DNA from: Hymenobacter sp.
Lineage (GTDB): Bacteria; Bacteroidota; Bacteroidia; Cytophagales; Hymenobacteraceae
DNA: 64,000 nucleotides
NCBI GenBank assembly: GCA_028288445.1
Contig: JAQBNT010000082.1
Coordinates: forward strand, 20,180-84,179
Direction of reading: 5' to 3'
Below, in pieces: positions 9,286-18,618 of the stretch. The position numbers and the translations under genes were made by a program. The notes beneath the pieces are model-generated. The model searched no databases. It was not told where the DNA came from and saw only the letters and a list, made by a program, of their open reading frames with translations. Each line of letters starts with the position of its first letter. The stretch's first letter is position 1.

Positions 9286-10610
9286 GCGGGGTTGGCCTGG
9301 AAATGCTCGGCGAAAGCGTTGCCGGCTTCCTCATCGGCAATGCTGCTGAATAGGAAACCGCCGATGGTTTTGGGATAGAAAAAAGTCGATTTGGGCGGCA
9401 TCACGGCCCCGGAATGACACACGGCTTCCACTTCGGCCATAGTTACTTCATTCACGATGAACGCCGCCCGCGCCTCGCCCCGGTCCACGCGCTGGAGGCA
9501 TTCAGTGAAATTGCGCACGTAGGCCACGCCCGGCCACGCCCGTTGCGCATCCGGCCCCACAATGCCCAGCACCTTTTCCAGCACGAAAAAGTGCAGCACC
9601 GTTAAGTCCAGGGCTTTCACCTCCTCGGTTGTGTCCCAATCCAGTTGCGCGTGCACCGCGGGCCGAAGCCGGATTTTGAACGACTGCCCATCCATGTACA
9701 AGCCGAAAGCCCATTGCTTACCCGCAATTATTTCGGGCAAATCACTGGCATCGTCAGTAGGCAATACCGTGAAGTACGGAGCCAGCCGGTCCAGCAATTC
9801 CCCAACACTTAGGTTGCCGGGCAGGTCCAGCAGCAGGCGGTGAGTGGGCAGAATGCGTAGGTCGTCGGCCGCTGCGTTGGTGAGGTACATGAGGTGGTAG
9901 TTCCAGGGCTCGCGGCCGGTGGCGCGGCCGTCGGCGGCCAGCTCGCGGGCCTGGCGGTAGGCCAGCGAGCCCTCGTAGCGGTGGTGGCCGTCGGCCAGAA
10001 TCACTTCGCGGCGCGCCAGCACCTCCTGAAACCGGCGGATAATGGCCGCGTCCTGAATCACGGCCAGCACATCGCGGGCACCCTGGTAGTCTTCCTCCGT
10101 TTCCAGCAGCGGCGAGCGCATGGCTTCGTCCAGGTAGGCTTCCAGCTCAAAATCCTCATCGCGGTACAGCCCGTGGGTGGCGCTGGTCTGGAACTGGGTG
10201 TGGGCCAGCAATTCGGCCCGGTCATTCACCGAGGCGGGCAGCGTGTTCTCGTGGCGCAGCACCACGTTCTCTTCCCAGTCATACGCCCGAATGTGGCACA
10301 TGAAGCCCTTGCGGCAGTATTTGCGGGGGCTGCCAGGCAGCTGGAAATACTGGTAATAGGCATAGATGCCGGGCAGCTCGTCCTGCCGCAGCACGCCGCT
10401 GGCTTCCCACTCGCGCAGCCGCGCCAGCGCCGCCCCGGCCGCGTCATCGCCCCGGGGCACCGACAGGTGAATGGAGTTGAGCGGGTTGCGATAAAGCGCC
10501 TCCCGCTGCTTTGCCGACACCACATCGAACAGCGGCGAAACGTAGGCGTCGATGTTCGCGCTTAGCACCGCATTGTAGCGCCAGCCGCGCAGGGGTTGAA
10601 TTTCAGCCAA
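9282..10610 (-). CDS. DUF1015 domain-containing protein
   Basis: MAEIQPLRGWRYN...PPYDV-like N-terminus, ILADGHHRYEGSLAYR motif. Confidence 0.88.
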   Translation of the reverse strand: MAEIQPLRGWRYNAVLSANIDAYVSPLFDVVSAKQREALYRNPLNSIHLSVPRGDDAAGAALARLREWEASGVLRQDELPGIYAYYQYFQLPGSPRKYCRKGFMCHIRAYDWEENVVLRHENTLPASVNDRAELLAHTQFQTSATHGLYRDEDFELEAYLDEAMRSPLLETEEDYQGARDVLAVIQDAAIIRRFQEVLARREVILADGHHRYEGSLAYRQARELAADGRATGREPWNYHLMYLTNAAADDLRILPTHRLLLDLPGNLSVGELLDRLAPYFTVLPTDDASDLPEIIAGKQWAFGLYMDGQSFKIRLRPAVHAQLDWDTTEEVKALDLTVLHFFVLEKVLGIVGPDAQRAWPGVAYVRNFTECLQRVDRGEARAAFIVNEVTMAEVEAVCHSGAVMPPKSTFFYPKTIGGFLFSSIADEEAGNAFAEHFQANPA

Positions 10611-10620
10611 GGGTTTTTTT

Positions 10621-10706
10621 AATGAGGAATGAAGAATGAGGAATGAGGACTGAAGAATGAGGACTGTCGAAATAATTCTTCATTCCTCATTCTTCAGTCC
10701 TCATTC
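10621..10706. repeat. Heptameric GAATGAR tandem repeat forming a long hairpin
   Basis: Consecutive 7-mers GAATGAG/GAATGAA/GACTGAA followed by the inverted copy TTCTTCATTCCTCATTCTTCAGTCCTCATTC. Confidence 0.85.
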
Positions 10707-10710
10707 AACT

Positions 10711-11361
10711 TCACGGGGCCAGTCGGCTGCGCTTCCAGGTCGCGCCTTCCAGCTCGTACACGATGCGGTCGTGCAGGCGGCTGGGGCGGCCCTGCCACAG
10801 CTCCAGCCGCGTGGGGCGCAGGATGTAGCCGCCCCAGTTGTCGGGGCGCGGCAGCGGGTCCTGTTCCCCAAATTCTTCGGCTACGGCTTCTTCGCGGGCT
10901 TCCAGCTCTTCGCGGCTGCCGATGACCTGGCTTTGCGGCGAGGCCCAGGCCCCAACCTGGCTGCTGCGCGGCCGGCTCTGGAAATATTCGGTCGACATCG
11001 ATTCCGGGGCCTTTTCCACGCGGCCTTCCACGCGCACCTGCCGCTCCAAACCGGGCCAAAAGAAATTGAGCGCCGCCAGCGGCTGCGCATTCAGCTCGTG
11101 GCCCTTGCGCGAGTCATAATTCGTGTAGAACAAAAAGCCGGCATCATCGGGCAATCCTTTTAGCAGCACCACGCGCGACGACGGCTGCCCGGTGGCCGAC
11201 ACCGTGCTCACGGTCATGGCCGTGGGCTCTTCGAGCTGGGCGGCCAGCGCTTCTTCCAGCCACGCCCGAAACTGCGGCACGGCCTCGGGCAGCACGTCGG
11301 CTTCGGAAAGGGTGCGCTGGGCGTAGGTTTTGCGCAGGTCGGCAAGGTGCGGGTCGGTCAT
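10711..11361 (-). CDS. pdxH: Pyridoxamine 5'-phosphate oxidase
   Basis: SSRVVLLKGLPDDAGFLFYTNYDSRKGHEL and C-terminal WKRSRLAP. Confidence 0.95.
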   Translation of the reverse strand: MTDPHLADLRKTYAQRTLSEADVLPEAVPQFRAWLEEALAAQLEEPTAMTVSTVSATGQPSSRVVLLKGLPDDAGFLFYTNYDSRKGHELNAQPLAALNFFWPGLERQVRVEGRVEKAPESMSTEYFQSRPRSSQVGAWASPQSQVIGSREELEAREEAVAEEFGEQDPLPRPDNWGGYILRPTRLELWQGRPSRLHDRIVYELEGATWKRSRLAP

Positions 11362-11602
11362 GCGGGATGAAAAGCGAAGAATGAATTACAAGCGTAAGGC
11401 AACCCGTGGCATGGCGGATTCACGTAGCTGCCAGAGGAACATTTTTCCGCGAAAGGCAGTCTTACTTATCCCGCCGGCGCGGTTGTCGGGGCATTGCGGG
11501 CGCAAGATACGACCCCGCGCAAGGCAGAGCGGCCCGCGCCGGCTCAGCCGGTACCGGCGGCCACGACTCCTTGTATTCCTCATTCTTCAAATTCTCCTGA
11601 TA

Positions 11603-12157
11603 ATGCGGCCCGGTACCTTACTCATCTCCAAGCCCTTTCTCGGCGACCCCAACTTCGAGCGCAGCGTGGTGCTGCTCTGCCGCGACGAACCCACTGACGG
11701 TTCCTTCGGCCTCGTGCTGAACCGCGCCACCAGCCTCGTGCTCGACGACGTGCTCGACCTGCCGCCCGAAGCCTCGGCGGCCGCCCTAGTGCCCATCTAC
11801 GTGGGCGGCCCCGTCGAGCCCAACACCCTGCACTATCTGCACCGCCGGGCCGACCTGCCCGGGGCCACCGCCCTGGGCCAGCACGTGTACTGGGGCGGCG
11901 ATTTTGAAATCCTGCTCGGATTGCTAGGCAGCGGGGCCGTGGCGGCCGACGATGTGCGGCTGTTTGCCGGCTATTCGGGGTGGTCGGCGGGCCAACTGGC
12001 GGGCGAAATGCAGGGGCAGAGTTGGATACGGCACCCCGCAAGCGCCGGGAAAGTGTTTACTTTGGCATCTGATGCGTTCTGGCGGGAAATTCTGCGGGAG
12101 AAAGGCGGCAAGTTTAAGGTGCTGGCCAATTATCCCGTCGACCCCCGGCTGAACTGA
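11603..12157 (+). CDS. YqgE/AlgH family protein
   Basis: MRPGTLLISKPFLGDPNFERSVVLLCRDEPTDGSFGLVLNR. Confidence 0.93.
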   Translation: MRPGTLLISKPFLGDPNFERSVVLLCRDEPTDGSFGLVLNRATSLVLDDVLDLPPEASAAALVPIYVGGPVEPNTLHYLHRRADLPGATALGQHVYWGGDFEILLGLLGSGAVAADDVRLFAGYSGWSAGQLAGEMQGQSWIRHPASAGKVFTLASDAFWREILREKGGKFKVLANYPVDPRLN

Positions 12158-12247
12158 TGCAGGTTTTGTTCGGACGTTTGTTTTATTCCCACTTTTTTTT
12201 GCTCTCTCCTCTGGCCCCATTTCCCGGGCTGGCTTTTACGAAGATTT

Positions 12248-14716
12248 ATGGGTGCTGAAGAAAACCCCACTGCCCCGCTCGCCGGCGGCACCGACCCGGC
12301 CGCCGAGGACCGGATGACCATTTTGCAACGCCGTCTGGCCGAGATTCAGGGCAAATCCGCCCCGGCTGATTCGGCTGCTGCTACCGCGCCCTCGGCCACG
12401 TCCACGCCCAACGCGGCCGGCGAAACCCAGGTAGAGCTGCCCGCCCAGGGCACGCCCGAACTGGCCGCCGGCCAGCCCGATGGAGCCGGCACTGCCGAAG
12501 CTTCCGGTGCGGCCGTAATCGCCACCGACTTGGGCAATACCGCACCCGACGCCGGCACACCCGAAGCCGCTGCTGCTGCCGAAACCGCCCAGCACGTTCC
12601 CGATTCGGTGACCGTGGACGGCAGCGATTTGTCGGCCCCGCAGGCCCGTGCCATTGCGCACTATGGCGAAGAAATGGCCACCACGCCCAATCCTGACGCT
12701 TTGCCCGCCGCCGAGCACATCGACAGCGCTACGCCCGCGCCCATTGCCGACCCTGAAACGCTGAGTGGCCCCAACACGGCTGCCACCGTTGAGAACCAAA
12801 CTGCCGAACTGCCCACCGTGGAGCTGCACGACGCCCCGGAGCTGGAAACCGCCCAGGAGCCGCTGGCTACGCTGCCCACCTCGTCGGAAACGCCGCTGGA
12901 TGCAGTTCCGGCTGATGTGGCCGCCATTGAGGCTGGCGAAGAGGCTACCGGCGTTGAACGCGAAGAAGCTGCCGAACCCGTTGCGCCCGACTTCACGGCG
13001 CTCGACCTGCCCGCCCAGGCCAACTATTTGGTGAGCCTGTTGCGCAGCCCCACCGCTGGCAAAAACCGCAAGCAGATTTCGGACCTCACCCGCCAGTACG
13101 AAACCAACGTGGGCCTGGCCCGCACCGCCGCCCGTGAGAAATTCGCTGCCGGCGGCGAGGGTGCCGAAGCCTTTGCCTTCCAGCAGCCCGAGGGCCAGCA
13201 GGAACTCAACAAGGCCCTGCAGGAATTCCGCGAGAGCCGCGCCAAGGACGCCAAAGCCGAGGATGCCAGCCGAGGCGACAACCTCACCAAGAAAAAAGCT
13301 TTGCTTGACCAGCTCCGCACCCTTGTGGATGCCGCCGAAACCAAAGACAGCTCGGGCAAGCTCAAAGCCCTGCAAGCTGAGTGGAAAGCCACCGGGGCCG
13401 TGCCTCAGGGCGACAGCCAGGGCATCTGGGATACCTACCACGGCCTGCTCGATATCTATTACAGCAAGCAGGGCCAGTTCCTGCAGATGAAGGACCTGGA
13501 CCGCCGCCGCAACCTGGAGGCCAAAGAAGCCCTCATTAAGCGCGCCGAAGCCCTTGGCTCAGCCTCTGGCATCAACAAAGCCCTCGATGAGCTCACCAAG
13601 CTGCACGAGGACTGGAAGAACATCGGCCCCGTGCCGAACGACCAGCGCGAGCCGCTGTGGCAGCGTTTCATCGCCGCTTCGGATGTGCTGCACCAGCGCC
13701 GCAAGGAGTTTGTGGACCAGCGCTCGACCGTGGAGAAAGCCAACCTCACCGTGAAGCAGGCCCTGCTGGAGCGCGTGTTGCCCTTCGCCACCTTCGATAC
13801 CGACCGCGTGAACCTGTGGCGCTCGAAAACCGACGAGCTCCAGGAAATCAAAACCGAGTGGGAAGCCGCCGGCCTCGTGCCCCGAGCCCAGGCCGATGCC
13901 CTGAACAAGCAATATTGGGCCGCCTACAAGGCTTTCTTTAATCGGAAAAACGACTTCTTTAAGTCGCTCGACAACGAGAAATCGGCCAACGTAAAAGCCA
14001 AGCAGGCCCTCATCGACCAGGCCGAAGAAGCCGCCAACAACCCCGACGGCGACGCCGCCCGCCAGGTTGTTATCCGCGTGCAGAAGGAGTGGAAGGATGT
14101 GGGCCGCGTACCCGATAAGCTGGCCGACAAGCTCTGGCACCGCTTCCGCGCCGCCTGCGACGCCGTCTTTGAGCGCCCCAAGCAGGAAGCTCGCTTCCGC
14201 GAAGAGAAGGTGCAGCAGTCGTCGGTTGAGCAAACCGCGCACCTCGATACCATCGCGGAGCAGGTCAATGCCCTCACCGCCGACGCCCCGGGCTCGCTGG
14301 AAGGCTTCCGCGAAATCCTGGCCGGCTGGGCCACCGAGTTTGATGCCAATGGGGAACAGCCCAATCGGGGCACCGCCGACCGCAGCGAAGAGCAACTGCT
14401 GTCGCTGCTCGGCAAGTACCTCGACCACGTTCCCGGCCTGAGCTACGCCGACCGCGCCGACCTGTTATTCCAGACCGAAGTGGCGCGCCTTAAAGCCCGC
14501 CCGCAGGCCCAGCAGCAGCTCACGCGCAAGGAAATGGCCCTGCGCAAGGAAATCAACGAGTTGGAAAACGATGCTTCGACGCTGCAAACCAACCTGGATT
14601 TCTTCGCCCGCTCGAAAAATGCATCTCAGCTCCGCGAGGAGTATCAGGGCCGCATTGCCGAAGGCCAGAAGCGCATCGACGCGCTGAAAAAGCAGTTACG
14701 AATGATACGCAGCTAA
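12248..14716 (+). CDS. DUF349 domain-containing protein with low-complexity acidic/Ala-rich N-terminus
   Basis: Repeated W-x(3)G-x-VP helical blocks characteristic of DUF349. Confidence 0.85.
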   Translation: MGAEENPTAPLAGGTDPAAEDRMTILQRRLAEIQGKSAPADSAAATAPSATSTPNAAGETQVELPAQGTPELAAGQPDGAGTAEASGAAVIATDLGNTAPDAGTPEAAAAAETAQHVPDSVTVDGSDLSAPQARAIAHYGEEMATTPNPDALPAAEHIDSATPAPIADPETLSGPNTAATVENQTAELPTVELHDAPELETAQEPLATLPTSSETPLDAVPADVAAIEAGEEATGVEREEAAEPVAPDFTALDLPAQANYLVSLLRSPTAGKNRKQISDLTRQYETNVGLARTAAREKFAAGGEGAEAFAFQQPEGQQELNKALQEFRESRAKDAKAEDASRGDNLTKKKALLDQLRTLVDAAETKDSSGKLKALQAEWKATGAVPQGDSQGIWDTYHGLLDIYYSKQGQFLQMKDLDRRRNLEAKEALIKRAEALGSASGINKALDELTKLHEDWKNIGPVPNDQREPLWQRFIAASDVLHQRRKEFVDQRSTVEKANLTVKQALLERVLPFATFDTDRVNLWRSKTDELQEIKTEWEAAGLVPRAQADALNKQYWAAYKAFFNRKNDFFKSLDNEKSANVKAKQALIDQAEEAANNPDGDAARQVVIRVQKEWKDVGRVPDKLADKLWHRFRAACDAVFERPKQEARFREEKVQQSSVEQTAHLDTIAEQVNALTADAPGSLEGFREILAGWATEFDANGEQPNRGTADRSEEQLLSLLGKYLDHVPGLSYADRADLLFQTEVARLKARPQAQQQLTRKEMALRKEINELENDASTLQTNLDFFARSKNASQLREEYQGRIAEGQKRIDALKKQLRMIRS

Positions 14717-14737
14717 TTAGCGCTTCCAAACCCTAAA

Positions 14738-14778
14738 AAGAAGGCCGGCATCGCAGATGCCGGCCTTCTTTTTTTTGA
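14738..14778 (+). terminator. Intrinsic terminator after the DUF349 gene
   Basis: AAGAAGGCCGGCATC/GATGCCGGCCTTCTT followed by a T-tract. Confidence 0.85.
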
Positions 14779-14838
14779 TAAATATGGCCCGATTGCTGGG
14801 AAAGCGGCGTCGGCTGTTTACTTTTGCACCACCAACCC

Positions 14839-14911
14839 GCCGCCTTAGCTCAGTTGGTAGAGCTTCTGACTTGTAATCAGAGGGTCGTTGGTTCGAGTCC
14901 GACAGGCGGCT
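14839..14911 (+). tRNA. tRNA-Thr (anticodon TGT)
   Basis: GCCGCCT acceptor stem pairs with AGGCGGC; D-loop AGTTGGTAGA; anticodon arm TTCTGACTTGTAATCAGA; T-arm GGTTCGAGTCC. Confidence 0.95.
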
Positions 14912-14932
14912 CACATATCCTTTACCGGAACA

Positions 14933-14980
14933 CCCGGAAAACAGCTTCTCCCGCTTGGGAGGCCGTTTTCCGGGTTTTTT
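14933..14980 (+). terminator. Terminator downstream of tRNA-Thr
   Basis: CCCGGAAAAC ... GTTTTCCGGG plus TTTTTT. Confidence 0.8.
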
Positions 14981-15059
14981 GCGTCTAGGGGAATCGGTAC
15001 TCCTTGGTGCGGAATCGGGGGGGGCTACGCGAGGGACGCCCCCATAACGCCCCCCTTTT

Positions 15060-15809
15060 ATGGTTACCCAGTTTGTGTTGCGAAGCGACAAGAAAGACAA
15101 GGACGGGAAGTGCCGGTGCATCTGGTAGTGTATTTTGCGATGGCTGTGGGATGAGCGGAGCGTGGTGCTGGGGCTGGAAAGACGCAAAATCAGCATCAAG
15201 GCATTTGATGTGCTGCAGCTGTACCTGTCTGTCGAGGACTTACGGAAGCTGGAAACGGCCATGCTGCCGGCCAACCTAGTGCCCACGCGAGATATTTTCT
15301 TGTTCTGCTGCTACACCGGGCTGCGGTACTCGGACGTGACGGGGCTGCACCGGGGCACCTGCACGAATGGAACGGCGGGCGGCGGCTGATGATGAGCAAG
15401 ACGCGGGCCGGGGTGAATATCTGCCTGACGGCGGTGGCTGTGGCCATCATCGACAAGTACGACGCCCCCGAACGGCTCAAGTTGTTTGTAAGCTGGCGGC
15501 ACTAACGGGCGCGGCCGACTTATGAGTACGGACATCGGCAACCTAGTGCGGACGGCAGTGCCCACGTGTGAACTGGTGACGATGCACACGGCCCGGCACA
15601 CGTTTGCGACGCAGAGCCTGCTGCGTGGGATGCCGGTGGAGGTGCTGCAAAAGGTGCTCGGGCACAAGAAAATTCAGACCACGCTTATTTACGCGAAGAT
15701 TGTGGAGGATTTCCAACACCAGACCATGCGGCGGGTTTGGGAGGGAGAGCCTGCCAGTGGGGAGGGCACGGCGGCCGTCGCGCTATGCACTGTGGAACCG
15801 GCGGCGTAG
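15060..15809 (+). pseudogene. Degraded tyrosine recombinase/phage-type integrase
   Basis: Fragments VTQFVLRSDKKDKDGKCRCIW*, LFCCYTGLRYSDV (catalytic Arg box), HTARHTFATQSLLRGMPVEVLQKVLGHKKIQTTLIYAKI (HxxR ... Tyr box) lie in different frames with stops between them. Confidence 0.85.
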
Positions 15810-15852
15810 CTAGTTATGCTTGGAGTCTCGCTGCTGATGGCGTTGAAGGGAC

Positions 15853-16221
15853 CTAATAGCGTAGGTCTGTCCAGTGGATGAGTTGGCCAATGAAGGGCAG
15901 GCCGTTGTAGCTGTCAAGGAAGTAGAGTAAAAGGTCGAGCGACTCGAAACCATCGCGGCGGATAAACTCGGCCAACTCAGAGCCGAGGAGTTCGCGGCCG
16001 TCTATTTCGACTAATGCGGTGTCGTTGATGACTTCGACCCGAATGACTTGCACGGATTTGACCACCCCATCGGGCTGGAATTTGGTCATGTTGTCCTGAC
16101 CTGTAACGGTGTAAAAGTGGATGACTTGGCCGTTAGCCCACCGGCTCCCGGCGCGGATGGTGTGCACTTTGGTGCCGGCGATAATTTGGGGAACAAAGTC
16201 GGGTTTGAAGCCTAAAATCAT
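15853..16221 (-). CDS. ASCH domain-like protein
   Basis: Likely start MILGFKPDFVPQIIAGTKVHTIRAG; the GTKVHTIR motif resembles ASCH-fold proteins. Confidence 0.6.
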   Translation of the reverse strand: MILGFKPDFVPQIIAGTKVHTIRAGSRWANGQVIHFYTVTGQDNMTKFQPDGVVKSVQVIRVEVINDTALVEIDGRELLGSELAEFIRRDGFESLDLLLYFLDSYNGLPFIGQLIHWTDLRY

Positions 16222-16411
16222 ATGTAATATTAATAGTGGCGGCAAGGTGTCTGCCCCCGTTGCGCCGGTTGCTGCTGCATCATTGAGTTCGTCCGGGCGC
16301 TCAGCGTATTGATTCAGCACTCCTAATCATTAATGCGCTGTACCATAAAAAGTTGGTAGCGGGTTGACATTCAAAAGGAAATAGCCGTGAGGTACTGAAA
16401 CAGTAAGCCCA

Positions 16412-16462
16412 AACGCAAAGCGGCCCGCCGGAATCAAGTGTTCCGGCGGGCCGCTTCGCGTT
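16412..16462. terminator. Strong hairpin, probable terminator
   Basis: AAGCGGCCCGCCGGAA/TTCCGGCGGGCCGCTT; downstream of the minus-strand PAP2 gene. Confidence 0.6.
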
Positions 16463-16485
16463 GATGTAACAGGAATTTCCCGCAA

Positions 16486-17310
16486 CTACTTCGGTCGCCA
16501 GGTCAGGCACAGGCCCGTGCCGCCCGCCGGGGTCCACATGGGCATAACGCTGGTGTCGCCGATGCCGCGGCCCGTGGGCTTGTGGCCCCAGCGGTTGCGG
16601 TGGGTGAGGTAGGCCACGTGCGCCGAGAGAATACCGAAGCCCGCGCCGGCTACTACGTCCGATTCCCAGTGCTTATTATTTATCATGCGGAACGCGGCCA
16701 CGCTCGTGGCCAGCGTGTAAGCCCCAATGCCGTACCATTGGCTCTTGTCCCGAAACTCGGTGTGCACGATGCTGGCCGCCAGAAATGCCTGCGCCGTGTG
16801 CCCCGATGGAAACGACAGGTTATTGGAACCATCAGGCCGCTCAATGCTGCTCAGCGTTTTTACTACGTACACCGAGGAAAGCATAATCAGCTCACTTTTT
16901 ACGATAACGAGTCCGAGATTCAGCCGGTCGTTGCTCGATTCCACTCCGGCCAGCAGTACCACGGGAATTTCCAGGTAGGGAGCCCATTGCAGGAAGTCGT
17001 CGACATGGTTACGGTAGTCCCCAAATACATTACGAATGTCCTTCTTGGCATCGTAGGAGCTATAAAAACCGTTGCCGTTGATGGTGCTGACCCCGTAGCC
17101 AATCAGCACCGCCGGAATGATGCTGGCCCGGAACCCTTTGCTTTTGAAGAACGATTTTTTGACCGGCGAAGACATTCCGCCGGGGTTCTGATACTTGTGG
17201 GTGGTATCGGCCGGCGCGGGCGTGGCCAAAGGCACCTGCGCGGCTGCCAGCTGTGGGGCCGAGGCTAGGGGCAGGAGCAGAGCCAGCGAAAGAATGTAGC
17301 GGGAAATCAT
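16486..17310 (-). CDS. Phosphatase PAP2 family protein
   Basis: Signal peptide; IERPDGSNNLSFPSGHTAQAF and NNKHWESDVVAGAGFG PAP2 motifs. Confidence 0.9.
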   Translation of the reverse strand: MISRYILSLALLLPLASAPQLAAAQVPLATPAPADTTHKYQNPGGMSSPVKKSFFKSKGFRASIIPAVLIGYGVSTINGNGFYSSYDAKKDIRNVFGDYRNHVDDFLQWAPYLEIPVVLLAGVESSNDRLNLGLVIVKSELIMLSSVYVVKTLSSIERPDGSNNLSFPSGHTAQAFLAASIVHTEFRDKSQWYGIGAYTLATSVAAFRMINNKHWESDVVAGAGFGILSAHVAYLTHRNRWGHKPTGRGIGDTSVMPMWTPAGGTGLCLTWRPK

Positions 17311-17447
17311 GGACATGGGGCTTTGGGAAGGCGAAGTACGCGACGCAAGGTGTAAGTGTAGTGAAACGCGCCCGTACTTTTGCCCGGCTCCCCGGCGGCG
17401 GCCACTCAAGGCAGCGTCCGCTTTCTCATCCTACTCTGTCAACTCTC

Positions 17448-18095
17448 TTGGAAGTAATTGCCACCACCGCCCGCTTTATCGAAGACAAGTTTGCCAACGA
17501 AGGCAGTGGGCACGATTGGGCGCACATCCGCCGCGTCTGGCTCATGGCCCGCCGTCTGGCCGCTGCGCATCCCGAAGCCGATGCTCTGGTAACCGAGCTG
17601 GCCGCCCTGCTGCATGATATTGCCGACTGGAAGTTTCACGGTGGAGACTACGAAGCCGGCCCCCGCGCCGCCCGCGCCTGGCTCCAAAGCCAGCAGGTGC
17701 CCGAAGCCACCATTGCCCGCGTCGAAACCGTCATCCGCGAGGTTTCCTTTAAAGGCCTGGGCGTGGCCACGCCGGTGTCGTCCATCGAGGCGGCGCTGGT
17801 GCAGGATGCCGACCGGCTGGATGCGATTGGGGCCATCGGCATTGCGCGGGCGTTTGCCTATGGCGGCCACGCCGGCCGGTCGCTGCACGACCCCGCCATT
17901 GCGCCCGTGGCGCACGACAGCTTCGCCAGCTATCAGAAGAATACGGCTCCCACGCTCAACCACTTCTACGAAAAGCTTTTCCACCTCAAAGACCGCCTGA
18001 ACACCGACGGTGCCCGCGCCGTGGCCGCCGAACGCCATGCTTTCATGGAAGCTTACGTGGCCCGCTTCCTGGCCGAGTGGGACGGCGAAGACTAA
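17448..18095 (+). CDS. HD domain-containing phosphohydrolase
   Basis: SGHDWAHIRRVW...LAALLHDIADWKF...QDADRLDAIGAIGIARAF; TTG start inferred. Confidence 0.85.
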   Translation: MEVIATTARFIEDKFANEGSGHDWAHIRRVWLMARRLAAAHPEADALVTELAALLHDIADWKFHGGDYEAGPRAARAWLQSQQVPEATIARVETVIREVSFKGLGVATPVSSIEAALVQDADRLDAIGAIGIARAFAYGGHAGRSLHDPAIAPVAHDSFASYQKNTAPTLNHFYEKLFHLKDRLNTDGARAVAAERHAFMEAYVARFLAEWDGED

Positions 18096-18162
18096 ACCGC
18101 GTCCGCTGGCGTTTGACCCAACGAGAGTCTGCGCCGCTTGCCGTATGCGTTACCTTTGCCCC

Positions 18163-18393
18163 ATGAAGGTGTTTTTTCGCTCGCTGTTTTGCTTGTTGCT
18201 GGTGGCCATGGCCAGCTGCCGTACTTGTCCCATTGAGTCCTGTCACACGCGCAAGGTGCACATGCACAGCGGCGTGAAGTACCGGGGCCAGCCACTCTGG
18301 AAAAAGCAGAACCCCGCCATCGGTGAGAAAATTAAAGTCTATAATTCCAAATCGGCCAAGCACGGCAACGACCGCAGCAAGTCCATCCGGTAA
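18163..18393 (+). CDS. Small Cys-rich putative lipoprotein (76 aa)
   Basis: MKVFFRSLFCLLLVAMASCRTCPIESCHTRKVHMHSG; signal-peptide-like N-terminus; TAccTTTG motif at 18151-18158. Confidence 0.6.
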   Translation: MKVFFRSLFCLLLVAMASCRTCPIESCHTRKVHMHSGVKYRGQPLWKKQNPAIGEKIKVYNSKSAKHGNDRSKSIR

Positions 18394-18491
18394 GCTGGTT
18401 GCCGTGGCAGGAGGGAAGGTGCTGGTTTAGTGGTTTTGCTGGTTGCTCGGTTGGAATACCGGCCGCTTTAAACTCGTTCGATTTAAGCCCG

Positions 18492-18526
18492 AAAAAGGCC
18501 GCAGCGCTTGCCGTTGCGGCCTTTTT
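18492..18526. terminator. Hairpin terminator upstream of gyrA
   Basis: AAAAAGGCCGCA ... TGCGGCCTTTTT. Confidence 0.75.
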
Positions 18527-18618
18527 ATTGTATCTTCGCACGCATATAAAGAACCATTCACCCTGCGGCTGAAAACCACCTTATTTGGGTTTTTTCAAGC
18601 CGCCTATCAACCCCCTCA

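Noticed and set aside
12236-13441. 401-aa minus-strand ORF over the DUF349 gene
   Set aside because: Gly-rich translation is the mirror of the Ala/Pro codons of the real gene; no start-site context.
14738-14778. Dispersed palindromic element
   Set aside because: GC-rich stem directly followed by a T-tract at a gene end; ordinary intrinsic terminator. The same reasoning was applied to 22621-22666, 52372-52406, 56149-56177 and 63885-63920.
15135-15389. Functional integrase
   Set aside because: The catalytic boxes are in different frames separated by stops and the central region is missing, so it is called a pseudogene.
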